Positions 43,383-50,577 of a stretch of 50,577 nucleotides of DNA are shown in pieces (position 1 is the stretch's first letter; the number at the start of each line of letters is the position of its first letter). The position numbers and the translations under genes are program-made. Origin of the DNA: Planctomycetota bacterium. GTDB lineage: Bacteria > Planctomycetota > UBA8742 > UBA2392. The notes beneath the pieces are model-generated. The model made no database searches. It saw nothing but the letters and a program-made list of their open reading frames with translations, and was not told where the DNA came from. The stretch lies in NCBI GenBank assembly GCA_019912315.1, contig JAIOJA010000048.1, positions 1 through 50,577 on the forward strand, read 5' to 3'.

Positions 43383-44737
43383 TACCATCTGATCTGTTCA
43401 AACATGCGCATCAGCTTGCGCCCCCGCTCGGGGCCGATGTGGCTGACGTGGGCGATGCGTCCACGCAGATGCTCTCTAAAATCGGGCACGTTCTCGCGGT
43501 TCTGGCCAGTCGGCCCATGCTTGATGCAGTTGTGCAGGATCGCCTTCAGCTTGTCGTACTCGCGCCGGGACACGTTGGTCTGCTTGTTCACAACCACGCC
43601 CGTGACACGCTGTTGCTTGCCCTTGCGCATGATGCGCGTCTTCTTCTCGTTGAGTCTCAAACCCTCCGTGCGCACGATCTGGCGCACGATCTGCAGCAGA
43701 TTGCCGACGGACTTCGCAAGCTCATCATTGCCGCTGAAGGTCAAATCGTCGGCGTAGCGCGTGTAATCGGCAGCGAATTTTTGGGCCAGCGCGTGCAGGC
43801 GCTTGTCCATGCGGCGCGAGATCGCGTTCGCCAGCCCCGGGCTTGTCGGCGCGCCCTGCGGGATTTCCGGGTGATAGCGCTTCCCGATGTCCGGGTGCGA
43901 GCCGTAGGCCACGGGCTTCCACTTGTTGCCCTGTTTTGTGGCCCCGTCGCGCAGGCGTGCCGTCATGAGATTCGCTAACGCAACGCTGACGCCGCGACCG
44001 TAGCCCAGATTGCGGAAGTAGCCGGACACGCGCCGGAACGTGAAGCTCGGGAAGAAGTCTTCAATATCCACGCTGATCACAACGTCCTTGCCCACGTGCG
44101 GGCTCGCGCTCGTCAGAACGTCGCGCCCCTTGCGGAAGCCGTGCGCGGCCTCGTGCACGGGCAGGCGTGAAATCAGCTTCGCGTTCAATGCGCGCTGCAC
44201 GGCCTTCATGCGTGGCATGGGCACCATCAGCATGCGTGTCGCGCCGGATTTCTTGCGCAATTCTTTCAGTGTGTAGTGGCTTGGCTCGCCCCAGCCCGGC
44301 CGAGAGGCCAGGAAGATGATCTCGTTGCGCGTGGCACCGACGAGATCGGCGAGATCGTCAAGGTGCGCGATCTCGGGCATGCCGTTGTTGCGTAACTTGA
44401 TGACGTCCGTGTGCGGGTCCGGCGATTCGCGCGTACCGCCAAGGTGGGCAAGGTTTGGGCCACGACGAGGTGTCTTGATGGTCTGGTCGGCCAGAGGATC
44501 GACCGGCTTGTTGCTGCGCGCCTGGCGGAAGCTGAGTTTCTCGGTCCGTTCACCCGGCTTGGGTGGCGGCGCGCCGTAGCTTTTGGGCGGGGCCTGGTAA
44601 GGTTTCTGCGCTGACTGGTACTGCTTCGGCTGGTCGTTGTAGGGCTTCGGGGCGTGGTCTTTGTCGCCGTAGTCCTGGCCCGGTTTGGTGCCGTAGGGGT
44701 CTTTCTTCTTGCCGAACAGCCAATCGAAGAGACCCAC
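43382..44737 (-). CDS. Retron reverse transcriptase
   Basis: The protein has 451 residues from GTG 44737, which has GGGGG 6 nt upstream and starts MGLFDWLFGKKK; the longer frame from 44845 would begin inside the msd and is rejected. Residues 11-60 are a Pro/Tyr/Gln/Lys-rich linker. Retron hallmarks follow: domain X HGFRKGR and SASPHVGK (199-216, NAxxH variant with Ser for Asn), VDIEDFFPSF (223-232), IPQGAPTSP (292-300), YTRYADDLTFSG (catalytic YADD 328-331), and VTGVVVN (domain Y VTG, 378-380). The enzyme should copy msd RNA into msDNA primed from a branch guanosine. An msr-msd lies 19 nt upstream. ETF-QO is upstream on the same strand; element D follows the stop. Confidence 0.93.
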   Translation of the reverse strand: MGLFDWLFGKKKDPYGTKPGQDYGDKDHAPKPYNDQPKQYQSAQKPYQAPPKSYGAPPPKPGERTEKLSFRQARSNKPVDPLADQTIKTPRRGPNLAHLGGTRESPDPHTDVIKLRNNGMPEIAHLDDLADLVGATRNEIIFLASRPGWGEPSHYTLKELRKKSGATRMLMVPMPRMKAVQRALNAKLISRLPVHEAAHGFRKGRDVLTSASPHVGKDVVISVDIEDFFPSFTFRRVSGYFRNLGYGRGVSVALANLMTARLRDGATKQGNKWKPVAYGSHPDIGKRYHPEIPQGAPTSPGLANAISRRMDKRLHALAQKFAADYTRYADDLTFSGNDELAKSVGNLLQIVRQIVRTEGLRLNEKKTRIMRKGKQQRVTGVVVNKQTNVSRREYDKLKAILHNCIKHGPTGQNRENVPDFREHLRGRIAHVSHIGPERGRKLMRMFEQIRW

Positions 44738-44756
44738 GACATGCCCCCAGAAAGTG

Positions 44757-44916
44757 GACGCGTGGGAGAGACTTCCAGCTCCCGGCCACGATCTGTGCCG
44801 GTTTGGTACAAACCGGCACAGATCGTGCGATGCATGAGAAACCACTGCGAACCCGAAGGGGTAACCCCTTCAAACACTGGCGCGAAACCAGCGCAGTCAA
44901 ATCTCTCCCACACGCC
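44757..44916 (-). ncRNA. Retron msr-msd non-coding RNA
   Basis: On the minus strand a1 is 44916-44902 and a2 is 44771-44757; they pair over 15 bp with two G-U wobbles (core TGGGAGAGA). The RNA from a1 to a2 is 160 nt. The msr half has two stem-loops: CGCTGG-(7-nt loop)-CCAGTG (44893-44875) and GAAGGGG-UUA-CCCCUUC (44871-44855). The msd half has one perfect 19-bp hairpin (44827-44787). The only early G after a1, at 44898 in UUGAC, is a candidate branch guanosine. Order msr, msd, RT on one strand is standard retron layout. Confidence 0.82.
44787..44827 (-). repeat. msd hairpin, perfect 19-bp inverted repeat with 3-nt loop
   Basis: Plus strand CACGATCTGTGCCGGTTTG, GTA, then its exact reverse complement (44809-44827). 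No U-tract follows on either strand, so it is not a terminator. A long uninterrupted stem with a tiny loop is typical of the DNA hairpin of msDNA. Confidence 0.85.
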
Positions 44917-44923
44917 GCAGGTG

Positions 44924-44929
44924 ATTCTA
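44924..44929 (-). promoter_or_regulatory. Candidate -10 element of the retron
   Basis: On the minus strand, TAGAAT (44929-44924) lies 7 nt before the first base of a1, where transcription of an msr-msd normally begins. No good -35 is seen, so the retron could also be co-transcribed with the upstream ETF-QO gene. Confidence 0.35.
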
Positions 44930-44949
44930 GAAAACCGGAAAACTTACGG

Positions 44950-46686
44950 CTACATGTTCGTGTACACCGGGCCGCCGCCACCCTCGGGCGTTACCCAGTT
45001 GATTACCTGGTACGGGTCCTTGATGTCGCAGGTTTTGCAGTGCACGCAGTTGCTGGCGTTGATTTTCAGTACCAGGCCCTGCGCGTTCGCCTTGCCTTCG
45101 CCTTCACGGTTCAACTGCGGGCTCATGCCCTTGGCGTCGTTGACCGGCATCATTTCGTAGACCTTGGCCGGGCAGAAGTGCTGGCAGGGGTTGCCGTACT
45201 CGGCCGTGCACTTGGTGACGCAGACATCCGGCGACGTTACCTGCAGGTGGCAGGGCTGGTCTTCCTCGTGGGTGCTGCCGCTGAAGTAGACGTCTTTCAG
45301 CTTGTCGAAGGTCAGCTTGTCGTCGAATTGTGCGGCATCCTGCGCCGGTGTTGTGCCGGGTTTTGAAACACGTACGTACTCTTCGTGGTCGTGTTCGTTG
45401 CGCAGGCGCTTGAAGAAGCCGCGCCCGCCGGTGACCAGACTGAGCCCCACGTTGGCCATGCCGAACAGCTCAGAAATCTGAAAGCCCTGGCGGAAGTTGC
45501 GCACGCCCCAGAGCTCTTTCTTGGCCCAGCTTGTTTCAAACGCGTTCTGATACTTGTGCAGGCGTTCCGCGCTGAACTCGTCGTCCTTTAGACATTCGAA
45601 AATGGTCTCAGCCGCCAGAATGCCCGACTTGATCGCCAGGTGAATACCCTTGAGGCGCATGGAGTTCAGGAAGCCGGCCGTGTCGCCGACCAGCATCACG
45701 CCGTCGGCGCTCAACTTCGGCATGGCAAAGTAGCCGCCGTCGGGAATCGTCTTGGCGCCGTAGTGCAGCACTTCGCCGTCGCCGAGGATGGACTCCAGGA
45801 AGGCGTGCGTCTTCCACTTCTGGAACAACTGGTGCGGGTCGAGTGTCGGGTCTTTGTAGTCCAGCCCGACGACCAGACCGATCGACACCATGTCATTGTC
45901 CATGCCGTATATCCAGCCGCCGCCAAACACGCCGTTGGGCAGCGGATAGTTCATGGTGTGGTAGACGTCGCCCTTGGCCAGGGCTTGCTTGCCCTTTTCG
46001 CCGAGCTTCCAGACTTCCTTCACGCCGATCTGGTACATCTGCGGGTTGCGGTCTTCATCCAGCTTCAGCTTCGGTATCAGGTGCTTGGCCAGGCTGCCGC
46101 GGGTGCCCTCACCCAGTACCGTTACTTTGGCGACCAGGTCGCTGCCGGGCATGAACTCGCCATCCTTCGGCTCGCCCCACTTGTTAAGCCCCATGTCCTT
46201 GACGCGCACGCCCTTGACGCGATTCCCCTCGTACAGCACCTTATCGCCGGGAAAGCCGGGAAACACGTTGATGCCTGCGGCCTCAGCCTTCTCCGCGAGC
46301 CACTTCACGACCTTGTTTAAGCTGACAATGTACTTGCCGTGGTTGCGCATGGCAGGCGGGACGAACTTGGGCCCGCTGCGTTTGCCGCCGCGCTTGAGTT
46401 CGATCATCGCGTCGTTGACGACTTCAGACTCAATCGGAAATTCTTCGTCCTTCCAGTTCGGAAACAGCTCGCTGATGCCCATCGGGTCCATCACCGCGCC
46501 GGAAAGCTGGTGGTGCCCGATTTCCGGGGCCTTCTCGATGATGCTGATTTCGGGCTCGAGCTTCTTGTCGCTGCTCTCGTTGTGCTTCTCGCAGAGCTGC
46601 TTCAGTTTGATCGCGCAGGCTAGGCCAGCCGGCCCGGCGCCGACGATCAACACGTCCTGCTCCATCACTTCGCGTTCGATATCCAT
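44950..46686 (-). CDS. Electron transfer flavoprotein-ubiquinone oxidoreductase
   Basis: The protein has 578 residues and passes electrons from ETF (fatty-acid and amino-acid oxidation) to the quinone pool at the inner membrane. It has the FAD motif VLIVGAGPAGLACAI at the N-terminus, EIGHHQLSGAVMDP, GDTAGFLNSMRLKGIHLAIKSG, and the C-terminal 4Fe-4S ligands (CTAEYGNPCQHFCPA with ASNCVHCKTCDIKDP). Length is close to the family's. No etfAB gene is in the window. It lies 33 bp upstream of the retron RNA on the same strand. Confidence 0.95.
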   Translation of the reverse strand: MDIEREVMEQDVLIVGAGPAGLACAIKLKQLCEKHNESSDKKLEPEISIIEKAPEIGHHQLSGAVMDPMGISELFPNWKDEEFPIESEVVNDAMIELKRGGKRSGPKFVPPAMRNHGKYIVSLNKVVKWLAEKAEAAGINVFPGFPGDKVLYEGNRVKGVRVKDMGLNKWGEPKDGEFMPGSDLVAKVTVLGEGTRGSLAKHLIPKLKLDEDRNPQMYQIGVKEVWKLGEKGKQALAKGDVYHTMNYPLPNGVFGGGWIYGMDNDMVSIGLVVGLDYKDPTLDPHQLFQKWKTHAFLESILGDGEVLHYGAKTIPDGGYFAMPKLSADGVMLVGDTAGFLNSMRLKGIHLAIKSGILAAETIFECLKDDEFSAERLHKYQNAFETSWAKKELWGVRNFRQGFQISELFGMANVGLSLVTGGRGFFKRLRNEHDHEEYVRVSKPGTTPAQDAAQFDDKLTFDKLKDVYFSGSTHEEDQPCHLQVTSPDVCVTKCTAEYGNPCQHFCPAKVYEMMPVNDAKGMSPQLNREGEGKANAQGLVLKINASNCVHCKTCDIKDPYQVINWVTPEGGGGPVYTNM

Positions 46687-46794
46687 GGTATCCCCGAATT
46701 TGAATCCGGATTCAATTCGCCGCCTGCCAACTTACTGAAAGGACGCCCAAGCGCCAGACGCTGCGCCACGCGCCAGACAAGCTACCATCCTGCC

Positions 46795-47760
46795 ATGCAT
46801 ACGCGCCCGCTGTTTCGGAACGGCCCGCCGGTCAGTGTGATCGGCCTGAGCCTGTCCTCGCCGCCCACGTCCTCACAGCCCCTGAACCAGCTTGCGCTGA
46901 TTGCGCCGGCCAGTGAAGACCCCACGCAGTCGGGTGAAGACAAGCGCGCCGCGACGATTGCCCGCGCCCGCGAGCTTGGCGTCAACCTGTTCGACACGGA
47001 CTGGATTACAGCCAACGGGCACGCCCAGGAAGTGCTCGGGCGGGCGCTGCATGGCACCGACCGCGACAGCGTATTCGTGACATCAAAGGCCGGCCCGCGC
47101 CTGGCCTTCCACGGCGAACTGCTGATCGACAACTCGCGCGCCAATTTGATCAACCAGTGCCACGACAGTCTGTTTCGCCTGAAGACCGATCGCATTGACC
47201 TGTACCAGGTTCATTGGCCTGACGACACCTCGCCAATCCAGACCGCGCGAGGCCTGCAGGACCTTGTCAGCGGCGGATACGCCACGTGGGTCGGCGTGTG
47301 CAACTACGGCCTACCCCAACTGGAAGCCCTGGCCGGGCACGTAAAGTTGCAGACCGTGCAGGCGCCGCTGAATGTGTTGAATCGCAAGTCGCTGCAGCTG
47401 ATTGAGTGGTGCAACACCAGGGGTGTCGGCTTTCTGGCGAGTGATCCGCTGTTGAGCGGGCTGCTGAACGGCAAGTTCACCGGCAACGAAGAATTCACGG
47501 ACACAGACCGCGACGAGTACTTCAGCCAGCCGAAATTCGGGCAGGCCGTAGCGTTCGCCAGCGACCTGGCAGCCTTAGACAAACACACCCCAGGGCAGTG
47601 GGCGGTCGCGTGGGCTTTGGCACAGGGCGCCGCCAGTGTGCTTGTGCAGGCGGCTGACGTCGCCGACTTTGACGAGCTGGCCCATGCGGCCGAAATCGAG
47701 CTGAGTGACCAAGAGCTGGCAACGCTTGATGCACTCGTCCAGAAACACGGACTGCTTTGA
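46795..47760 (+). CDS. Aldo/keto reductase-like protein lacking the catalytic Tyr
   Basis: The protein has 321 residues in an AKR TIM barrel. Asp67 (NLFDTD), Lys98 (VTSKAG) and His140 (LYQVHWPDD) match the catalytic tetrad, but the Tyr position five residues after Asp67 is Thr72; the segment reads FDTDWITANGHAQEVLG. The usual GVCNYG and QAPLNVLNR segments and a WALAQGAASVLVQA cofactor end are present. It may be a non-catalytic or altered-chemistry AKR. It is a single gene between ETF-QO and the next secreted protein. Confidence 0.85.
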   Translation: MHTRPLFRNGPPVSVIGLSLSSPPTSSQPLNQLALIAPASEDPTQSGEDKRAATIARARELGVNLFDTDWITANGHAQEVLGRALHGTDRDSVFVTSKAGPRLAFHGELLIDNSRANLINQCHDSLFRLKTDRIDLYQVHWPDDTSPIQTARGLQDLVSGGYATWVGVCNYGLPQLEALAGHVKLQTVQAPLNVLNRKSLQLIEWCNTRGVGFLASDPLLSGLLNGKFTGNEEFTDTDRDEYFSQPKFGQAVAFASDLAALDKHTPGQWAVAWALAQGAASVLVQAADVADFDELAHAAEIELSDQELATLDALVQKHGLL

Positions 47761-47792
47761 AACAGGATGGACAGGGTCCAGCCTGTCCTGTT
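47761..47792. repeat. ACAGGAT-type imperfect hairpin
   Basis: AACAGGATGGACAGG and CCTGTCCTGTT form an imperfect hairpin directly after the reductase stop. There is no T-run after it; it resembles dispersed ACAGGAT palindromes. Confidence 0.45.
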
Positions 47793-47889
47793 CCTGTATT
47801 ATCGGCGCACAAATGATTGGTGTGCCGAAGGCAGGCTGCCGATTCGTATAAGTGCCAGTGGGCCCCGGCTTTCCCCCGTCGCGACGACC

Positions 47890-50268
47890 ATGATTCGAAC
47901 ACTCTCGTTCCTTATTGTAACCCTGCTGTGCGCACCCGCGTTCGCCAACGACATTGCCGTAGCCGCGCCGGACGGCAAAAGCGGCTGGTTCCTGCTTGAG
48001 GACCCGCTCGGCCCCGGCGGCAGCGGGCTCTCCAACTTCGCCGGCGACCCTGGGCTGCCCGCGCCGGACGCCCTGCGCTGGCCCCACACCGCCGAGAAGC
48101 CCTTGGGCGACAGTAGCTACCCGCTGACGGAACTCTGGAAGTTCACCGATGGCGACGCAGCCCCCGGCACCTGGCAGCGGGTCACACGCTTCCTGGACCA
48201 TCAGTCCAGTAGCGCACGTCGCACCCTTCACGGCGTGTTCCTGTTGAATGGGATACCGTATGTGCTCCACTACGATCCTTACGATCCGGACAAGAAGGAT
48301 GGCCCGGGGCATCTGCTGGGTGGAGGTTACTCCCAGTTAATTCGGGTAGGCGCCGACGCCGCAGACGCGACAACCAATCAGAAAGCGCTGGTCGCGAAAC
48401 TCAAGACGGCCGTCGTATTAAACAGTGCTCGTAACGAGATTTTCGATGCGCCAGAACCTTCCCCCGACGGGAAACACGTCGCGCTGCGCGTCACGAAGCC
48501 TGTGGGAGGCAAGTGGTGTTGGTTTGTGCGCGTCTACGAAACGGCAAACTGGAAGCAGGTCGCGGAGCTTTTGACGGGGCCAACTTCGCGACTCGCATGG
48601 GTGAACGAAACCACGCTGGCCTACATCGCATGGGACGGCGATTCCCCGCCCACCGCCCCGCAAGCCAAGGAGATCATGTCCTGGTACGTGCGCCTGCATG
48701 ACAGCCACGCGCCGAAGCCCGGCACACTGAAGCTGGCGACATTCAAAGAAAACGCGCTCGCCGAAACCGAATTGCTGACCGGCGAGTTTCCGCCCGACCA
48801 TTACACGCGGACACTTCTGGCGGAGGCGGATGGCTCGAACCTGCTGGTCGCGCGCAAGGAAGGCGACGGGATCGTCATCGAGCTGCGTGAGCCAAAGGCG
48901 GGTGGCAAGGCTACCCCCGTCGCAGTTTTCGAAAGTTTCCGCGGCTGCGCGATCACGAAGGACGGAGTCTCAGTGGCCGGGATTCGCACAATCGAACGAT
49001 CCAAAGTCTTCGTACGCGTCGAACTGGTAGACGCAAAAGAAGCCAAACCGACCGAGCGCGTCTTTCGCCAGGTCAGCACCGACGGACACGGCGGGCTGAT
49101 CAACCTAGGGCATGGCGTCACCGGAATGCTCGAGGCTGTAGCGAATCCGGACTACGACCACAAAGTCCAACAAGGTCAGTTGCTCCGGCACACGCTGCTC
49201 ATACTCAACTGGTACGGCTGCGACAGCATGCGCAACCCGCGCGTGATCCAGAAACTCAGCAAGATGGTGCGGCGTTTTGATGAGATCGGCACCGTCCGGA
49301 GTACCCTGCTGGTGTTCGACATCGAGATCGCTGCCAACGGCGGCAAGAACGAAAAGAAGGGACGCTACGTCGAGCTGTACGGCTCCGGCGGACGCAAGGG
49401 TGGTGGGCGCATTCGAACCGAGGACAACCTCGGCGGGCAATGGATTGTGCAGGGCATCGACGGCGGCGGCGACAAGGACACAGACGACTACTACAACTGC
49501 GTCGGCAAAGACGGCGCCATGAAGAAGAAGTCCGCCATCGACGCCGGCAAGGCCTACGACGATCTGGTCACCCAACTCGAAGCCCGCAAGCTGCTCATGC
49601 TGAATGACGTTGAAAGAGACCCGCTCAGCGGCGGGCTGATGTTCCTGCATCGCGCCTTCTTCCGCGACCCCAACAGTGGCGCGAACTGGCGCACCTGGGT
49701 ATTCGCCAAGTACGGGCGCGTGATCGACACCGCCAAACAAGCCACACTCGAAAGCGAAATCGCCAAGCTGCGCAAGGACCGCGAAGCCGACGGCGCCGAC
49801 GTGCCGGCCATCGACAAGGAGATCGCGCTGCGTGAGCTGCAACTGCGCAACCTGCCGCGCGAGCGCCTGATCACGCACTTCGTGGCCGATCTTCCCAATG
49901 GCAGCGCCGGCGACTGGAACTTCCCCCACGCCCTGGCACAGGTGGAAATGCGTTTCGCCATCTCGAACCAGCAGAACGCGGCCGTGACTAACCTGTACTT
50001 CGAGCCGGACAAGTGGGTTGCCCTGCCGGACGTGACCGACAGGAAGAACGGCAGCACCGACGGGCTGGACCTGTTGCTGCCCAAGGTGTTTCGTATCTAC
50101 GAAAACGAAGAGGGCAAGCCGACGGAGCGCCTGAAGGCGGTCGCGACAGACCCGGCCAGGCCGGTCGCCCACCCCCAGCAACTGGTGCGCGGCGGCGAGT
50201 TGCGGCCGGGCTACAACATACCTCTGGCGGCGTTTTCAAAGACGCAGTACACCGAAAAACAGCGATGA
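47890..50268 (+). CDS. Large secreted protein of unknown function
   Basis: The protein has 792 residues. ATG 47890 is followed by a signal peptide (MIRTLSFLIVTLLCAPAFA, about 19 residues), which decides against the in-frame start at 47767. The first half has propeller-like strands (PDGKHVALRVTKP, RLAWVNETTLAYIAWD). The middle is basic and glycine-rich (GRYVELYGSGGRKGGG, GIDGGGDKDTDDYY). A charged coiled segment lies around 615-660 (TLESEIAKLRKDREADG). I do not recognise the family. No membrane anchor or sorting tail is seen. The 129-bp gap upstream has only the short palindrome. Confidence 0.8.
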   Translation: MIRTLSFLIVTLLCAPAFANDIAVAAPDGKSGWFLLEDPLGPGGSGLSNFAGDPGLPAPDALRWPHTAEKPLGDSSYPLTELWKFTDGDAAPGTWQRVTRFLDHQSSSARRTLHGVFLLNGIPYVLHYDPYDPDKKDGPGHLLGGGYSQLIRVGADAADATTNQKALVAKLKTAVVLNSARNEIFDAPEPSPDGKHVALRVTKPVGGKWCWFVRVYETANWKQVAELLTGPTSRLAWVNETTLAYIAWDGDSPPTAPQAKEIMSWYVRLHDSHAPKPGTLKLATFKENALAETELLTGEFPPDHYTRTLLAEADGSNLLVARKEGDGIVIELREPKAGGKATPVAVFESFRGCAITKDGVSVAGIRTIERSKVFVRVELVDAKEAKPTERVFRQVSTDGHGGLINLGHGVTGMLEAVANPDYDHKVQQGQLLRHTLLILNWYGCDSMRNPRVIQKLSKMVRRFDEIGTVRSTLLVFDIEIAANGGKNEKKGRYVELYGSGGRKGGGRIRTEDNLGGQWIVQGIDGGGDKDTDDYYNCVGKDGAMKKKSAIDAGKAYDDLVTQLEARKLLMLNDVERDPLSGGLMFLHRAFFRDPNSGANWRTWVFAKYGRVIDTAKQATLESEIAKLRKDREADGADVPAIDKEIALRELQLRNLPRERLITHFVADLPNGSAGDWNFPHALAQVEMRFAISNQQNAAVTNLYFEPDKWVALPDVTDRKNGSTDGLDLLLPKVFRIYENEEGKPTERLKAVATDPARPVAHPQQLVRGGELRPGYNIPLAAFSKTQYTEKQR

Positions 50269-50298
50269 AGTGTGCGTCAAGAAAGCGCCTTCGCCCTG

Positions 50299-50327
50299 TT
50301 GACGCGTAAACAAAGCTGCGCTATCTA
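50299..50327 (+). promoter_or_regulatory. Candidate promoter for the initiator tRNA gene
   Basis: TTGACG (50299-50304) and TATCTA (50322-50327) are separated by 17 bp and lie about 50 bp before the tRNA. The -35 is good, the -10 weak. Confidence 0.4.
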
Positions 50328-50373
50328 TGGCGCCTCGCACGGGCGCGGCAACGCGACCAGCGACATTGAAAAC

Positions 50374-50449
50374 TGCGGGGTGGAGCAGATGGCAGCTCGC
50401 AAGGCTCATAACCTTGAGGTCGCTGGTTCGAGTCCAGCCCCCGCTACCA
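50374..50449 (+). tRNA. Initiator tRNA-Met (CAT anticodon)
   Basis: A 76-nt cloverleaf with encoded CCA. D stem GAGC/GCTC, anticodon stem CAAGG/CCTTG with loop CTCATAA, T stem GCTGG/CCAGC with TTCGAGT loop, acceptor TGCGGGG against CCCCGCT. The first acceptor pair is T-T, unpaired, which is the hallmark of bacterial initiator tRNA, and the GGGGTGGAGCAG start is the fMet pattern. The anticodon stem has two rather than three of the usual consecutive G-C pairs next to the loop. Confidence 0.93.
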
Positions 50450-50460
50450 ATTTCAGTACA

Positions 50461-50500
50461 GAATCGAGGGCACCCACCAGGGAGCCCTCGATTCTCATTT
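50461..50500 (+). terminator. Terminator after the tRNA
   Basis: GAATCGAGGGC (50461-50471) pairs perfectly with GCCCTCGATTC (50484-50494) with a 12-nt loop, followed by TCATTT. Confidence 0.75.
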
Positions 50501-50535
50501 GGCCCTGAGCGTCAACCAGGATCGCTGAAACGTGA

Positions 50536-50563
50536 TGCATCAGCTCATGCCTGAACTGATGCA
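50536..50563. repeat. 8-bp inverted repeat at the window edge
   Basis: TGCATCAG (50536-50543) and CTGATGCA (50556-50563). Too close to the edge to interpret. Confidence 0.4.
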
Positions 50564-50577
50564 CGTCTTGGCTTGCT

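Noticed and set aside
43382..44737. RT as a diversity-generating retroelement or group II intron protein
   Set aside because: No template/variable repeat pair, no maturase or endonuclease domain, and no intron ends are seen. Domain X and VTG motifs fit retrons.
44741..44743. ATG on the minus strand just before the RT
   Set aside because: It is in a different frame from the RT and leads to a frame with no recognisable protein.
44787..44827. The 19-bp inverted repeat as a terminator of ETF-QO
   Set aside because: No T-run follows on the minus strand, and it lies between a1 and a2 of the retron RNA.
44738..44845. Longer RT start at 44845
   Set aside because: It would place coding sequence across the msd hairpin and a2, and it has no ribosome site. 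GTG 44737 has GGGGG upstream and begins MGLFDWLFG.

Overview
The window is about 50.6 kb of GC-rich bacterial chromosome with dense genes on both strands. I think it comes from Planctomycetota or a neighbouring PVC-type lineage. The grounds are many secreted or lipid-anchored proteins of unknown function, PDZ, TPR and LRR proteins, Gly-rich and hydrophobic C-terminal sorting tails, few long operons, and abundant palindromic intergenic repeats of the CACGAAAG, ACCACAGAG and GTCGAC kinds. No rRNA, phage or transposase gene is present, so the phylum is inference.

Layout. 1-10.7 kb holds exported proteins: the end of a vWA protein, a Tat lipoprotein of the DUF1513 type, a long coiled-coil protein, a subtilase with a C-terminal sorting tail, a TPR protein that looks like half of a larger ATPase, and a beta-helix protein. 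10.7-17.4 kb holds central metabolism and surface sugar genes: class II aldolase, oligoribonuclease, ATP-PEP carboxykinase, a WcaI-like glycosyltransferase, GDP-mannose dehydratase and GDP-fucose synthase. 17.5-24.4 kb holds an Spx/ArsC-like protein, a membrane protein, a gene interrupted by an in-frame TGA, RNase PH, TrmO, an esterase, NuoI and an LRR protein. 24.5-27.6 kb holds a GspF/PilC-like protein with an unusual membrane insertion and PilT, divergently arranged. 27.7-39.5 kb holds a cysteine desulfurase, a lipoprotein and tandem-cyclophilin pair, YchF, dienelactone hydrolase, several unknown small genes, two secreted proteins, Dtd and a His-rich nickel/cobalt exporter. 39.6-43.3 kb holds a secreted PDZ hydrolase, twin palindromic operators and an ECF sigma factor with its DUF4349 membrane partner. 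43.4-46.7 kb holds a retron followed, on the same strand upstream, by ETF-quinone oxidoreductase. The window ends with an aldo/keto reductase-like protein, a large secreted protein and an initiator tRNA.

The main discovery is a complete, apparently undescribed retron on the minus strand at 43382-44916. The reverse transcriptase (YADD, VTG, a PHVGK-type domain X) is preceded by a compact msr-msd: 15-bp a1/a2 arms with two G-U wobbles, two short msr stem-loops, and a perfect 19-bp msd hairpin with a 3-nt loop. The RT starts 19 nt after a2 and carries an unusual Pro/Tyr/Gln-rich N-terminal extension. No separate effector gene is evident.

The second discovery is a family of about 82-102 bp elements, four copies here, that share a two-tier four-hairpin fold although the stem sequences differ. 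Three of them sit exactly between convergent genes and supply the stop codons at their ends. One copy has lost a stop by a single base and now extends GDP-fucose synthase by 18 residues. Two of them bracket the sigma/DUF4349 operon, and one abuts the retron RT.
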